The notes: generated from the letters alone by a model not told the origin. A stretch of DNA of 64,000 bases from Parafannyhessea umbonata (GCF_012844235.1 NZ_JABAGR010000001.1:186001-250000); one strand, 5' to 3'. Positions 49,885-59,244 are shown, numbered from the stretch's first letter. Program-made: numbers and translations.

Positions 49885-51357
49885 TTAGTCGTCGAGCGTG
49901 ACGGTGAAGCCCTTCTCGTCTTCCTCCTCGAGGATCTTGCCCTTCTGGTCGACGGGCATCATGGAGATGTCGTCCTCGTAGACCTTCTTGCCGGTGGGGT
50001 GCTCCTCCAGCCAGATCCTGTCACCCACGGGCGCCCAGGCCTTCGCGTACTCCGCGGTGCGGGCGCACAGGTGGTCGACGCTCTCCGGCGTGACGTACTC
50101 CGTGGACTTCGCGTTCGCGGCGTGGACCATCTTCGGCAGCACTTCGGGGTTCTCGAGCATGGGGCACGGGCGCAGCATGTTGTCGTTCCACGGCCAGTTG
50201 GCGCGGTACTGCTGGAACAGCGGCTGCTTCAGGCACTCCAGCAGGCTCTGCTCCTTGATGTTCGCGTTGGAGTAGTGGATGAAGACGCACGGCTCCACGT
50301 CGCCGCGGGCCGTGATGTGGCAGAACACGCGGCCGCCGGCGATGCAGCCGCCCACGAACTCGCCGTCGTTCTGGAAGTCCATCACCATGATGGGCTTGCC
50401 GCCGTCGTAGGCGCGCACGTCGCGGATGCGCTTGATCATGTACTGGCGCTGCTCCAGCGTGGGCATGAGGTCGGCGTTCGCGCCCTCGCCCACGGGCATG
50501 TAGTGGAAGTACCAGGCCCAGAGCGCGCCCTTCTCGATGAGCATGTCGTAGTACTCGTCAGAGGTGACGGCCTCGACGTTGGCGCGGGTGTACGCCGTGG
50601 AGACGCCAAACGGGATGCCGTTGGCCTTCATGAGGTCGAACGCGGCCATGACCTTGTCGTAGTCGCCCTCGCCGCGGCGGCCGTCGTTCGCCTCCTTCGA
50701 GCCCTCGAGCGACACGGAGAACAGCACGTTGCCCAGGCGCTTGCAGTCGTCGCAGACCTGCTGGTTGATGAGGGTGCCGTTGGTGTAGAGGCTGAAGAGC
50801 GAGTCGTTGTGCTTCTCGGCCAGCTTCACGATGTCCTTCCAGCGCACCATGGGCTCGCCGCCGGTCATGAAGAACCAGTGGCAGCCAAGGTCGTTGGCCT
50901 GCTTCACGAGGGAGTCCATCTCGTCGTACGTGAGGTTGAGCGACTTCGAGTAGTCGGCGGCCCAGCAGCCCACGCAGTGCATGTTGCACGCGCTCGTGGG
51001 GTCGAAGATGATGATCCAGGGCACGTTGCACTGGTTCTTCTGGGCAGAGATCGTGGTCTCGCGCAGGCCGCGGAACGCCGCCTCGTACGCGCCGTTCAGA
51101 AGCGCCGTGTGCAGGATGTTGGGGTCGATCCTGCGCGCCATGTCGATGACCATGTTCTCCCACTTGGAGCCGGGGTAGAACGCCTCGCGCAGCGACTTCG
51201 CCATGTCGGGCGCGGTGCCAGAGAGCATCTTCTGTCCCATGTCCAGGAACTTCTCGATCGCCTCCTCGGGATGGTCGCCGCGGACGGCGTCGATCGCCTT
51301 GTCCAGCACGACGGAGAACGCCTTGCGCTCCGCCGCGTGCGCCAGCTTGTTCTGCAT
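49885..51357 (-). CDS. Radical SAM protein with SPASM-like C-terminus, function unknown
   Basis: The 490-residue protein has a helical N-terminal segment (about 1-115), then the radical SAM core IFDPTSACNMHCVGCWAADY with the CxxxCxxC cluster site, and MTGGEPMVRW for SAM binding. The C-terminal part has further cysteines in CIAGGRVFCHITARGDVEPC and LRPCPM, as in SPASM domains that hold extra Fe-S clusters. SPASM proteins often modify peptides or enzymes; no substrate peptide gene is visible nearby. The ATG at 51357 lies after GGTGG. Codon use is normal for the genome. Confidence 0.85.
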   Translation of the reverse strand: MQNKLAHAAERKAFSVVLDKAIDAVRGDHPEEAIEKFLDMGQKMLSGTAPDMAKSLREAFYPGSKWENMVIDMARRIDPNILHTALLNGAYEAAFRGLRETTISAQKNQCNVPWIIIFDPTSACNMHCVGCWAADYSKSLNLTYDEMDSLVKQANDLGCHWFFMTGGEPMVRWKDIVKLAEKHNDSLFSLYTNGTLINQQVCDDCKRLGNVLFSVSLEGSKEANDGRRGEGDYDKVMAAFDLMKANGIPFGVSTAYTRANVEAVTSDEYYDMLIEKGALWAWYFHYMPVGEGANADLMPTLEQRQYMIKRIRDVRAYDGGKPIMVMDFQNDGEFVGGCIAGGRVFCHITARGDVEPCVFIHYSNANIKEQSLLECLKQPLFQQYRANWPWNDNMLRPCPMLENPEVLPKMVHAANAKSTEYVTPESVDHLCARTAEYAKAWAPVGDRIWLEEHPTGKKVYEDDISMMPVDQKGKILEEEDEKGFTVTLDD

Positions 51358-51634
51358 GAGAATCCACCAACCTCTCTGGCCGTGGCGCGGGCGAGATTGC
51401 ATGTACGTCGTCCTGGCGCCGCGGCTGCCTCGAGCGGGGCGCGTATGCGCCCCAATCTTCCCATTGGTGGGATTCTAGCCTTTTGGGGAAGGTAGTCCCA
51501 TTCTTTTTTAAAACGGGGTCAAAATTGAACTGACGCGGCCACATTCGTTCAAAACAAGACAGATTAGAGCAAATCTGTACAATAACGCACGAATTGGCTC
51601 GCACCCGCTTGGTGGCCCTTCTCGCCCGAGGCGC

Positions 51635-52264
51635 CTATAGCAGCTCGTCGAGGGTCTTGCCAAAAGGCGGAAGGAACTGCTCCACGAAGTCCGCCACCTC
51701 GGGATGGTCCGCAGCCATGGCGTCTACCGACGCCTGCGTCGTCGCCTGCGCGCTCCTGAACTCGGCGTTGCCCGCATGGGTCTCGTCCAGGCACTTTATC
51801 AGGGCGGACAGCTTGTCTGCCGCCTTCACGAGACCGCGCAGGTACGCCTCGTCCCCGTCTGCGGCGTCGCTGGCCGCGGGGCAGAGGATCTGACGGTACG
51901 CGGGGGCGAGGTCCTGTGGCAGCTCGTCCAGAAGGCGTTGCTCCGCGTTGGCCTCCACGTCCTTGTACGCGTCGCGGATCTGCCCGTTCGCGTACTTGAC
52001 GGGTGTGGGCATGTCGCCGGTGATGATCTCCGACGCGTCGTGGAACATCCCCATGAGAGCCGCCCTACCCGCGTCGAGCGAACGCCCGTAGCGCACGTTC
52101 GCGATGGTCGCGAGCGCGTGGGCGATCACCGCGACCTCGAGCGAGTGCTCCGAGAGGTTCTCCGGGCGGGTGCTCCTCATGAGTGCCCAGCGCTCTATGT
52201 ACTTCATCCTCGATACGAGTGCGAAGAAGCTCGACTCCTCGAGCGTGGCGTCGCCTGCCTCCAT
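51635..52264 (-). CDS. HD-domain 5'-deoxynucleotidase (YfbR-like)
   Basis: The 209-residue protein matches YfbR: SSFFALVSRMKYIERWALMRST, PENLSEHSLEVAVIAHALA with the first metal histidine, and MGMFHDASEIITGDMPTPVKY with the HD pair. It removes phosphate from deoxynucleoside 5'-monophosphates. GGGAGG precedes the ATG at 52264. The gene stands alone between the radical SAM promoter region and ppaC. The 277-base gap to the radical SAM start holds one GGGCGAGAAGNNC word and AT-rich promoter-like DNA (CTGTACAATAACG). Confidence 0.9.
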   Translation of the reverse strand: MEAGDATLEESSFFALVSRMKYIERWALMRSTRPENLSEHSLEVAVIAHALATIANVRYGRSLDAGRAALMGMFHDASEIITGDMPTPVKYANGQIRDAYKDVEANAEQRLLDELPQDLAPAYRQILCPAASDAADGDEAYLRGLVKAADKLSALIKCLDETHAGNAEFRSAQATTQASVDAMAADHPEVADFVEQFLPPFGKTLDELL

Positions 52265-52329
52265 GTGACCTCCCGCGAGTCGTGTCCGACGAACTTGCAC
52301 AAGTCTAGCGCGGGTCATGGACACAAAGA

Positions 52330-52365
52330 GCCGACCGGACGGTCGATCAGACCTATCCGGCCGGC
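52330..52365 (-). terminator. Terminator downstream of ppaC (minus strand)
   Basis: On the minus strand GCCGGCCGGA pairs with TCCGGTCGGC, followed by TCTTTGTG. It lies about 78 bases past the ppaC stop. Confidence 0.65.
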
Positions 52366-52442
52366 TGGGTGCGTGGCCATGCGATGCGTCGCGCCTACCT
52401 TACAGGGCCGCGCTGCCTTTGTCTGGCCTGGGCTGGCGGGCG

Positions 52443-54110
52443 CTACTCGTCTTCCTCGTCCATGTCCTGGAGCGTCGTCATCAGGGGCGGGATGACCTGC
52501 TTCTTGCGGCTCACGACGCCGGGCAGCGTCGCGATGCCGTCGACCGGGGTCACGCCAAACGTGCGCGCAACAATCTGGTCGGTGTTGGCGCCCCAGTACA
52601 GCATCTCGGTCGTCTGGGTCTTCACGTCCGTGAACATGTAGAACACCATCGGGATGTCGTTCGCCGCTGCGCCCTCCTTCAGGTACGGGCCCACGAGCGC
52701 CTCGGCCGCCTTGCGGCTGGACTCCGTCATGAAGCTGCCCTGGCCCACGCCAAAGCGTGCGTGCCCGCGCGAGAAGACCTTGAAGTCAGAGTTGAAGACC
52801 TCCTCGGCGGTGCGGCCCGTCAGGTCCGCGCCGGCGTCGAACATGGCGTCCGCGTACTCGTCGATGTCGACCCCCGCGATCTTCGCGAGCTCGCGACCGG
52901 CGTACTTGTCGCGCTCCGTGCAGGTGGGGGAGCGGAACGCCAGCGTGTCAGACAGGATGGCGGAAAGCATGAGGCCCGCGATGTTCTGCGGGATCTCGAC
53001 GCCCTTCTCCTGGAAGATGCTGAAGAGGATGGTGTTGGTGCAGCCAACGGGCTCGTTGCGGAAGTACGCGGGGGAGCTCGTCTCGATCGTGCCGATGCGG
53101 TGGTGGTCGATGATCTCCATGATCTCGGCGCGCTCCAGGCCGCTCACCGCCTGGCTGCGCTCGTTGTGGTCCACCAGGATCACGTGCTTCTTGTTCACGT
53201 TGATCATGTTGGGCGAGCTCACGACGCCCACGTACTGGCCGTCCTCGTCCATCACGGGGAAGAAGCGGTGCTGCGAGTTCGCCATGACCTTCAGGGCGTC
53301 ATCCACGGAGGTGTTGACCGAGAAGCGCAGGACCTTGTCCTCGGGAAGCATCTCGGCGGAGACCGGCGTCGCCATCGGGATGAGGCGCGCGGCGGAGTAT
53401 GTGTCGTACGGGGTGGTGAGCACGGTGCAGCCGTTTGCCTTCGCGGCCTCGATCACCACTTCGGACACGGAGGCGCCGTTGCAGACCACCAGGCAGCTCG
53501 CGCCGGCCTCGACCGCGTAGCGCTGGGTCTCGTAGCGGTTGGTCACCAGGACGATGTCGCCCTTCTCGATGTTGCCCTCCATCATCTCGGGCGTGGTGCC
53601 GATGCGGATGTTGCCCTGGCAGATGCGGTCTGCGGGGTCGCCCAGCACCATGGTGCCCTTCAGCGTGTCGAGCACGTTGGAGTACAGCGTCTTGGCGTTG
53701 GACAGCATGGCGGTGTCGAAGATGTCCATGTTGGCGCTCGCGATGTCCTTCACCGCGATCAGGCCAAGGAGGTCGTTCTTCTCGTCCGTGATGCACAGGG
53801 TGCTGGTCTTGAGGTCGCGCATGAGGTTCCATGCCGAGAAGAGCGAGGTGTCCGCCTCGATGCTGCGCTGCTTGGAGATCTGCGTGTCCTTGATCTGCGG
53901 GGCGACGCTCGTGATGAGCTCGGGCTCCTCGAAGCCGAAGGTCTTGAGCGCGAACGCGGTCTCGCGGTTGATGGCACCGGCGCGACGGGGCTCGTACTCG
54001 ATGTCGCTGATCTGGTTCTTGAGGTACGCATACGCGATGGCAGAGCAGATGCTGTCTGTGTCGGGATGCAGGTGACCGATGACGTTGACCTTGCGGATGG
54101 CCTCGGGCAT
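52443..54110 (-). CDS. ppaC: Manganese-dependent inorganic pyrophosphatase with CBS and DRTGG domains
   Basis: The roughly 555-residue protein starts VNVIGHLHPDTDSICSAIAYAYL with the DHH-type metal motif. Inserted after about residue 70 are two CBS domains flanking a DRTGG domain (STLCITDEKNDLLGLIAVKDI and FFPVMDEDGQYVGVVS). Then the core resumes with ILVDHNERSQAV and IIDHHRIG (DHH). It hydrolyses pyrophosphate in the cytoplasm; CBS pairs let adenine nucleotides regulate it, as known for clostridial and actinobacterial members. The start ATG follows AAGGAG. A nine-base inverted repeat lies just upstream. Confidence 0.95.
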   Translation of the reverse strand: MPEAIRKVNVIGHLHPDTDSICSAIAYAYLKNQISDIEYEPRRAGAINRETAFALKTFGFEEPELITSVAPQIKDTQISKQRSIEADTSLFSAWNLMRDLKTSTLCITDEKNDLLGLIAVKDIASANMDIFDTAMLSNAKTLYSNVLDTLKGTMVLGDPADRICQGNIRIGTTPEMMEGNIEKGDIVLVTNRYETQRYAVEAGASCLVVCNGASVSEVVIEAAKANGCTVLTTPYDTYSAARLIPMATPVSAEMLPEDKVLRFSVNTSVDDALKVMANSQHRFFPVMDEDGQYVGVVSSPNMINVNKKHVILVDHNERSQAVSGLERAEIMEIIDHHRIGTIETSSPAYFRNEPVGCTNTILFSIFQEKGVEIPQNIAGLMLSAILSDTLAFRSPTCTERDKYAGRELAKIAGVDIDEYADAMFDAGADLTGRTAEEVFNSDFKVFSRGHARFGVGQGSFMTESSRKAAEALVGPYLKEGAAANDIPMVFYMFTDVKTQTTEMLYWGANTDQIVARTFGVTPVDGIATLPGVVSRKKQVIPPLMTTLQDMDEEDE

Positions 54111-54129
54111 TGTTTGACTCCTTAACGTC

Positions 54130-54155
54130 AAATGAACATCAAACCGTGTTCATTT
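54130..54155. promoter_or_regulatory. Inverted repeat upstream of ppaC
   Basis: AAATGAACA (54130-54138) and TGTTCATTT (54147-54155) are perfect nine-base arms around TCAAACCG, 20 bases before the ppaC start codon. It may be a repressor site or an mRNA hairpin. The DNA beyond, to 54302, is a GC-rich GGCGGN-type low-complexity stretch without a gene. Confidence 0.55.
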
Positions 54156-54302
54156 CCTACTGCGTGACTCATCATGATGGCACAAGTTCCCTGCGTGGGC
54201 GGGAAGATCGGCCACGGGACACCAACTGCATATAGACGGCGCCGTGCGCGGGGCCGGCGGCGCGGGCGGCGCCGCCGGTGCGGGCGGAGCGCGGGCGGGA
54301 AG

Positions 54303-55307
54303 CTACGGCTCCGCGCGGTCGTGGTTCACGGGCCGCACGAAGAGCTCGCGCACCCGGTCCGGGTCCTTGGACTGCCCCAGCGCCCACATGGTCTTGGCGA
54401 CGAGCGCCTCCGTGGACATGTCCGCCCCCTTCAGGATGCCGGGGTGGTTGGAGTACGCGCGGCCCACCTCGTACACGCCCAGGTCGAGCCCCTCTTCCGG
54501 CACCTGCGTCGTCAGCACCAGCGTGCGGCCGGAGTCCACCCAGTCGAAGATCGCGCGCCTGAACGCCCCGTCGTCGTAGTCCGGGATGCCGCCGATGCCG
54601 AAGGTCTCCAGGATGATGGCGTCGTAGTCGTCTTTCAGAAGAGAGAAGATCTGCGGCCTGAACTCCGGGGTCAGCCTCAGCACGATGACGCGGTCGTCCA
54701 TGGCCCGGAAGCGACGCCATGGGACGTTCTTTTCCCTTGGCGGGCGCCCGCCGCTCCAGAGCACGCGGTCGCCCCTGACGTAGGCCAGGGTGGGGAAGTT
54801 CATGCTCACGAACGCGTTGTAGCTCATGGTGCGCTGCTTGTGGGCGCGCGTGCCCGCGATGACCTTGCCGCCGAACACGACGCACACGTCGCACGCGGCA
54901 TCGTCGGTGGCGACGAGCAGGCTCTGGTACAGGTTGAGCCTCGCGTCCGTGAACGGCGCGGCCATGGGCTGCTGGGAGCCCGTGAGCACGATGGGCTTGG
55001 AGCCTCCCTGCAGCAGGTAGCTGAGGGCGGCCGCCGTGTACGCCATGGTGTCCGTGCCGTGGAGCACCACGAAGCCGTCGTAGTCGTCGTAGCTTTCGGC
55101 AAGGCCGTCCGCGATGCGCATCCAGTCGCGCGGGCGCATGTTGGTGCTGTCTATGTTCATGGGTTGCACCACGTCGATGTGACAGAGCTGGTCTATGAGC
55201 GGCACGCGCTCCACCAGCTCCTCGCCCGTGAGGCCGGGAGCGAGGCCGTCTTCCTGGGGCAGCGACGCGATGGTGCCTCCCGTGGCCATGACAAGTATGT
55301 TCTTCAA
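54303..55307 (-). CDS. Type I (cytoplasmic) L-asparaginase
   Basis: The 334-residue protein has NILVMATGGTIASLPQEDG with the first catalytic threonine, and VVLHGTDTMAYTAAAL with the second threonine-aspartate pair. PIVLTGSQQPMAAPFTDARLNL and VVFGGKVIAGTRAHK complete the family pattern. It hydrolyses asparagine to aspartate and ammonia. No signal peptide is present. The start is taken as TTG at 55307, just before KNILVMATGG, because the ATG further downstream would cut into the first strand. The long upstream frame overlaps the two-component promoter region and is not credible. Confidence 0.9.
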   Translation of the reverse strand: MKNILVMATGGTIASLPQEDGLAPGLTGEELVERVPLIDQLCHIDVVQPMNIDSTNMRPRDWMRIADGLAESYDDYDGFVVLHGTDTMAYTAAALSYLLQGGSKPIVLTGSQQPMAAPFTDARLNLYQSLLVATDDAACDVCVVFGGKVIAGTRAHKQRTMSYNAFVSMNFPTLAYVRGDRVLWSGGRPPREKNVPWRRFRAMDDRVIVLRLTPEFRPQIFSLLKDDYDAIILETFGIGGIPDYDDGAFRRAIFDWVDSGRTLVLTTQVPEEGLDLGVYEVGRAYSNHPGILKGADMSTEALVAKTMWALGQSKDPDRVRELFVRPVNHDRAEP

Positions 55308-55411
55308 GGGCGTCCCGCCTTTCGTCCGTTGGCCGTGCGAGGCCGTGCGACAACCCATGATGGTACACTGATTCGACCCGTTGGCGACGCTCTTGGAGGG
55401 GGTGTCTGGCA

Positions 55412-56092
55412 GTGCAGGTGCACAACAGGCTGCTTGTGGTGGAGGACGACCCCAAGCTGAGGGAGGAGCTCGTGGCGCTTTTGGGCAACAACGGCTACCA
55501 GCCACGCGCCGTCGAGGCGTTCGACGACGTGGTGGGGCAGGTGCTTGCCGCCGGGGCCGACCTGGTGCTTCTGGACCTGAACCTGCCGGGCGTGGACGGG
55601 CAGTACGTGTGCCGCGAGGTGCGCCGCGAGTCCGACGTGCCCATCATCGTGGTCACGAGCCGCGACGGGCAGATGGACGAGCTGCTGAGCATGAGCTTTG
55701 GCGCGGACGACTTCGTGGCGAAGCCGTACAACGCGCCCGTGCTGCTTGCGCGCATAGCGCGGCTGCTGCAGCGCACGTACGGGAGCGCCGACCGCTCTGC
55801 CGTGCTGGAGCGCGACGGCGTGCGCCTTGACTGCGACCGCTGCGTGGCGGAGAGGGACGGGCGCTCCGTGGAGCTCACGAAGAACGAGCTCAGGATCCTC
55901 TCGCTCTTGATGCGCAACGCCGGCAAGGTGGTGAGCCGCCAGCGGATCCAGGAGGAGCTGTGGCAGACGGACGAGTTCGTGGATGACAACACGCTGACCG
56001 TGAACGTGAGCCACCTGCGCCAGACGCTTGGCTCCATAGGCGCGCGCGACTTTGTGCAGACGCGCCGCGGGCTGGGCTACCTCGTCTTGTAG
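55412..56092 (+). CDS. OmpR/BceR-type response regulator
   Basis: The 226-residue protein begins at GTG and has a receiver domain (acidic pair EDD at 11-13, phospho-acceptor D55 in LVLLDLNLPG, lysine in VAKPYNAP). The OmpR-type winged helix follows (RSVELTKNELRILSLLMRNAGKVVSRQRIQEELW, TVNVSHLRQTLGSIG and TRRGLGYLVL). It is paired with the downstream BceS-like kinase. The probable target is the operator at 60327-60348 before the BceAB-type transporter 4 kb away. Confidence 0.92.
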   Translation: MQVHNRLLVVEDDPKLREELVALLGNNGYQPRAVEAFDDVVGQVLAAGADLVLLDLNLPGVDGQYVCREVRRESDVPIIVVTSRDGQMDELLSMSFGADDFVAKPYNAPVLLARIARLLQRTYGSADRSAVLERDGVRLDCDRCVAERDGRSVELTKNELRILSLLMRNAGKVVSRQRIQEELWQTDEFVDDNTLTVNVSHLRQTLGSIGARDFVQTRRGLGYLVL

Positions 56093-56177
56093 CGCCGGCG
56101 CGAGGTGCGACCGCGAGCTGCGGGCGCGGGACGTTTGGCGTGGGCGGTGGACGTGGCAAGGAGGGGGCGCAAGACGC

Positions 56178-57215
56178 ATGGGCTTCTGGTCGTATCTTGT
56201 CGACAGGTTCGCGATAGTGCTGTGCCTGGCGGCCGGGGTGCTGCTATCGGGGCTGGCCCTTCTCGCCCACGGCGTGGACGTGCGGGCGTTTGGCGAGGTA
56301 GCGTGCATAGTGGGCGCGTGCGCCCTCGTGGGGCTGCTGCTTGACTGGCTGCGGCGCCGGGAGTTTTTCTGCCGGCTGCGCGAGGCGCTGGACGCGCTTG
56401 ACAGCAAGTACCTGGCCAGCGAGCTGGTGGGAAGGCCGACCACCCTGGAGGGGCGGCTTATGTATGACGCGCTCGCACGCGAGTCGAAGGCTATGACGGA
56501 CGAGGTGGAGGCCGCGCGCTTGGCGCAGCGCGAGTACCGCGACTACGTGGAGACGTGGATTCACGAGGTGAAGACCCCCATAGCGGCGGCGCGCCTTGTG
56601 GCGCAGAACCATCCCGACGACGCGACGGCCGCCATGGACCGCGAGCTTGTGCGCATAGAGGGATATGCGGAGCAGGCGCTGTATTATGCGCGGAGCACCT
56701 CGGTCGACCGCGACTTCGCCATCCGCAGAGTGGACCTGGGCGAGCTGGTGCGCGGCGCCCTGAGGGCGAACGCTCGGACGCTGATTGACGCGCACATGGC
56801 CCCTGAGCTGGGAGACCTTGACTTTGAGGTCCGCTGCGACCCGAAGTGGCTGACGTTCGTGCTTGGGCAGGTCCTTGTGAACGCCGCGAAGTACCGCAAG
56901 CCCGCGGGGCCGGACGGCGTGCTCGAGCCGGCGCGTCTGCGCATTGTGGCGGAGCGTAGGCTGAGCGACGCGGACGCGCGCGTCACGGTGCTGAGCGTTG
57001 CCGACGAGGGGATCGGCATCCCCGCGGAGGACGTGGACCGCGTGTTTGACAGGGGCTTTACCGGCCAGAACGGCCGCCGCTTTGCAAAGTCGACCGGCAT
57101 AGGCCTCTACCTGGTGCGGAGCCTGTGCCAGAAGATGGGGCTTCGCGTGACGCTTGCGTCGCGGGTCGGCCGCGGCACCACCGTGAGCATCGAGTTTCCG
57201 GACTCGGGCAGGTAG
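56178..57215 (+). CDS. BceS/VirS-type intramembrane-sensing histidine kinase
   Basis: The 345-residue kinase has two closely spaced N-terminal membrane helices (about 11-30 and 37-56) with almost no external loop. That is the hallmark of Bce-type kinases, which sense through a partner ABC transporter. YVETWIHEVKTPIAAARL carries the phospho-histidine near 128, and VNAAKYRKPAG, SVADEGIGIP and STGIGLYLVRSL form the ATPase domain. The ATG at 56178 is chosen; no strong ribosome site is evident. A GGGCGAGAAGNNC word (56259-56268) lies in TM1. The transporter is not adjacent but about 3.2 kb downstream. Confidence 0.92.
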   Translation: MGFWSYLVDRFAIVLCLAAGVLLSGLALLAHGVDVRAFGEVACIVGACALVGLLLDWLRRREFFCRLREALDALDSKYLASELVGRPTTLEGRLMYDALARESKAMTDEVEAARLAQREYRDYVETWIHEVKTPIAAARLVAQNHPDDATAAMDRELVRIEGYAEQALYYARSTSVDRDFAIRRVDLGELVRGALRANARTLIDAHMAPELGDLDFEVRCDPKWLTFVLGQVLVNAAKYRKPAGPDGVLEPARLRIVAERRLSDADARVTVLSVADEGIGIPAEDVDRVFDRGFTGQNGRRFAKSTGIGLYLVRSLCQKMGLRVTLASRVGRGTTVSIEFPDSGR

Positions 57216-57272
57216 CGCGGCGGGCTGACGCTGGGCTGACGTCCGCGGTGCATGCCGGCGCCGCCGGCCGCC

Positions 57273-57796
57273 GGTACACATGAGCCCCGAGTTGACACGC
57301 CCGTACACGTCGAGGCCGAGTTTCACGGGTCCGTGCAAGCTCGCGGCAGACGTGTACCGGGCCGGGTACACTTCGCGGCCCAGTTTGCAGGGGCCCTGCA
57401 AGCTCGCGGCAGAGGTGTACCGGACCGGTACACATGGGCGCATTTTTGACAGGAATCCGCAAACTCGGGCCAGACGAGTACCATCGAAAGTCGAACCATG
57501 TCGGGAACTGCGAGACGTGTACCGGGTAGTTCGTTAAGACTTTGATCGCGCAGGTCATCTACCTCATGCTATGTGGAATTAGACTAATTCCTCATGGTAC
57601 ACGTCTGACCCGAGTTTGCATTTTCCGGTACACATCGGCTGGTTCCTGCCATGGTTAGAACATTTATGGTACACGTCGGCCGCGAGTTTGCGGGATCCCG
57701 TACGTTTCTGCCCCACGTGTACCGGCACGCAGCACCGACCGTACTCGTCTGGCCCGAGTTTACGCCGGCCCTGCAAACTCGCGGCAGAAGTGTACC
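57273..57796. repeat. Array of five 56-57 bp palindromes plus single half-sites
   Basis: Full palindromes lie at 57302-57358, 57365-57421, 57427-57482, 57668-57723 and 57740-57796. Single halves start near 57273, 57596 and 57627, and one ends near 57523. A half-site reads roughly GGTACACGTCNGNCCCGAG then TTTGCAGGG, and its partner is the complement ending GGCAGACGTGTACC. Spacing between full units is 5-16 bases except for the middle gap. The array fills most of the 817-base gap between the histidine kinase and the convergent MFS gene. No gene is credible in it; similar peptides on both strands are a by-product of the palindromes. Confidence 0.85.
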
Positions 57797-58032
57797 GGGG
57801 GCGTTCGACAAGGTTCGCGACGTTGCCAGCTCCCTCCCCACGGCACGCGAAGGCGCAGCTCGCCAGGCTCAAAGGCACGTGTGAACACTCGGGTCAGATG
57901 ATCCTGGCAAGCCGCGGGAAGGTGCCCGGGAGCGCATCTTGGCCTGGGCACCGCTGCACGCGCCCGGCCTGACCCTGCTGGTCCACGCAAGCGAGGGGCG
58001 AGTGCATGGCCCCTAGCGGCCCGCCCAGACCC

Positions 58033-59244
58033 CTAGCGGCCCGCCTGCTCGCCGACCGCCGCCTTCGCGCCAACACCTCCCGCGCGGCGGTCGCAGACCT
58101 CAAGGCATACCGTCATCGCCGCAAGCAGCGCAGCGGCCACAACCGGCAGCAGAAGCGGGGACACCCTCTCTACCACGAGGCCCATGAGCGGCGGAAACGC
58201 CATCGAGCCCACGTACGCGCACGCCATCTGCATGCCCATGAGCGACTGCGTTCCGTCCGTGCCAAAGCGCACGGGCGTAAGCTGGATCATCTGCGGGTAG
58301 ATCGGAGCGCAGCCCAGCCCCAGCAGCGCGAGCCCCGCGCCCAACGCAAGCTCGCCTGGTGCAAGCAGCAGCGTCGCAAGGCCCAGCGCCATGATGACCT
58401 CGCCCAGCCTCAGCAGCTGCCTTCCGTCCAGCCTCAGCGTGAGCACGCCAGAAAGAAGCCTGCCCACCGTGATCCCCGCATAGAAGAGCGAGGCGAGAAG
58501 GGCAGCGGTCTGGGCGGGAACCCCGTGCCCAAGCACGAGGAGCGTCGAGGCCCAGAGCCCGCACGACGACTCGAGCGCGCAGTAGCATAGGAAGCCCACC
58601 ATCGCCTGGGGCACGCCCGGGCGTCGGAGCAGCTCCCGCCGCGTCGCCGGCACGCCGTCTCTGCCATGCCCCTCGTCGGACGCGTCGGCGCCGGCCGCGC
58701 GGTCGTGCCACAGCGGCAGGCTCAGCGCGATCGCGGCCACAAGCGCCACCTGCACCACGCCCACCACGCGGTAGCCTCCCGGCCAGCCGGCGGGACCCGC
58801 CATCTGCCAGGACATCACCGTCGGTCCCATGGCCGCGCCGATGCCCCAGCAGCAGTGCAGCCAGTTCATGTGGCGCGCCGCGTAGTGCGTCGCCACAAAC
58901 GCGTTCAGCGCCGCGTCGACGGCGCCGGCGCCCAGGCCGTACGGGATGGCCCACAGCACCAGCTGCCACAGCGCCGTGCACGTCGAGAACCCAAACAGCG
59001 CCACGGCCGTCATGGCCACGGACGCGGCGGTGAGCCTGCCCGTCCCCAGGCGCCGCACGAGCCTGTCGGTCATGAGGCTCGACACTATGGTCCCCAGGCA
59101 GATGACGACCGATATCGCGCCCGCAAGAGAAACGGCGGCCCCCAGGTCGGAGTGCATGGCGGGCCAGGCGGCGCCCAGCAGGCCGTCGGGAAGCCCAAGG
59201 CTCACGAACGAAAGGTAGATTATGGCCAGCAGTGCAGGTGTCAT
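58033..59244 (-). CDS. Major facilitator superfamily transporter
   Basis: The 403-residue protein has about 12 hydrophobic helices. MTPALLAIIYLSFVSLGLPDGLLGAAWPAMHSDLG is the first helix and loop, and TDRLVRRLGTGRL is the cytoplasmic loop 2-3 motif. The layout resembles the fucose/sugar-type or Bmr-like MFS group; the substrate is unknown. It is divergent from an AraC regulator that begins 115 bases away, a typical inducible uptake or efflux pair. The ATG at 59244 is chosen; ATGs at 59280 and 59286 are possible. Confidence 0.87.
   Translation of the reverse strand: MTPALLAIIYLSFVSLGLPDGLLGAAWPAMHSDLGAAVSLAGAISVVICLGTIVSSLMTDRLVRRLGTGRLTAASVAMTAVALFGFSTCTALWQLVLWAIPYGLGAGAVDAALNAFVATHYAARHMNWLHCCWGIGAAMGPTVMSWQMAGPAGWPGGYRVVGVVQVALVAAIALSLPLWHDRAAGADASDEGHGRDGVPATRRELLRRPGVPQAMVGFLCYCALESSCGLWASTLLVLGHGVPAQTAALLASLFYAGITVGRLLSGVLTLRLDGRQLLRLGEVIMALGLATLLLAPGELALGAGLALLGLGCAPIYPQMIQLTPVRFGTDGTQSLMGMQMACAYVGSMAFPPLMGLVVERVSPLLLPVVAAALLAAMTVCLEVCDRRAGGVGAKAAVGEQAGR

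Noticed and set aside
54186-54302. GGCGGN-rich tract as a coding repeat
   Set aside because: It is an intergenic low-complexity GC tract; the frames through it have no start signals.
57273-57796. Repeated short peptides (for example KLAADVYR-like) encoded on both strands of the palindrome array
   Set aside because: They arise because the DNA is palindromic; there is no consistent frame, ribosome site or start shared by the units.
57302-57796. Integron attC sites
   Set aside because: The 57-bp palindromes have attC-like length, but the ends are GGTACAC/GTGTACC rather than the RYYYAAC/GTTRRRY core, and no cassette genes lie between them.
57273-57796. CRISPR array
   Set aside because: Repeats are long palindromes with 5-16 base gaps, not constant repeats with constant-length unique spacers, and no cas genes are present.
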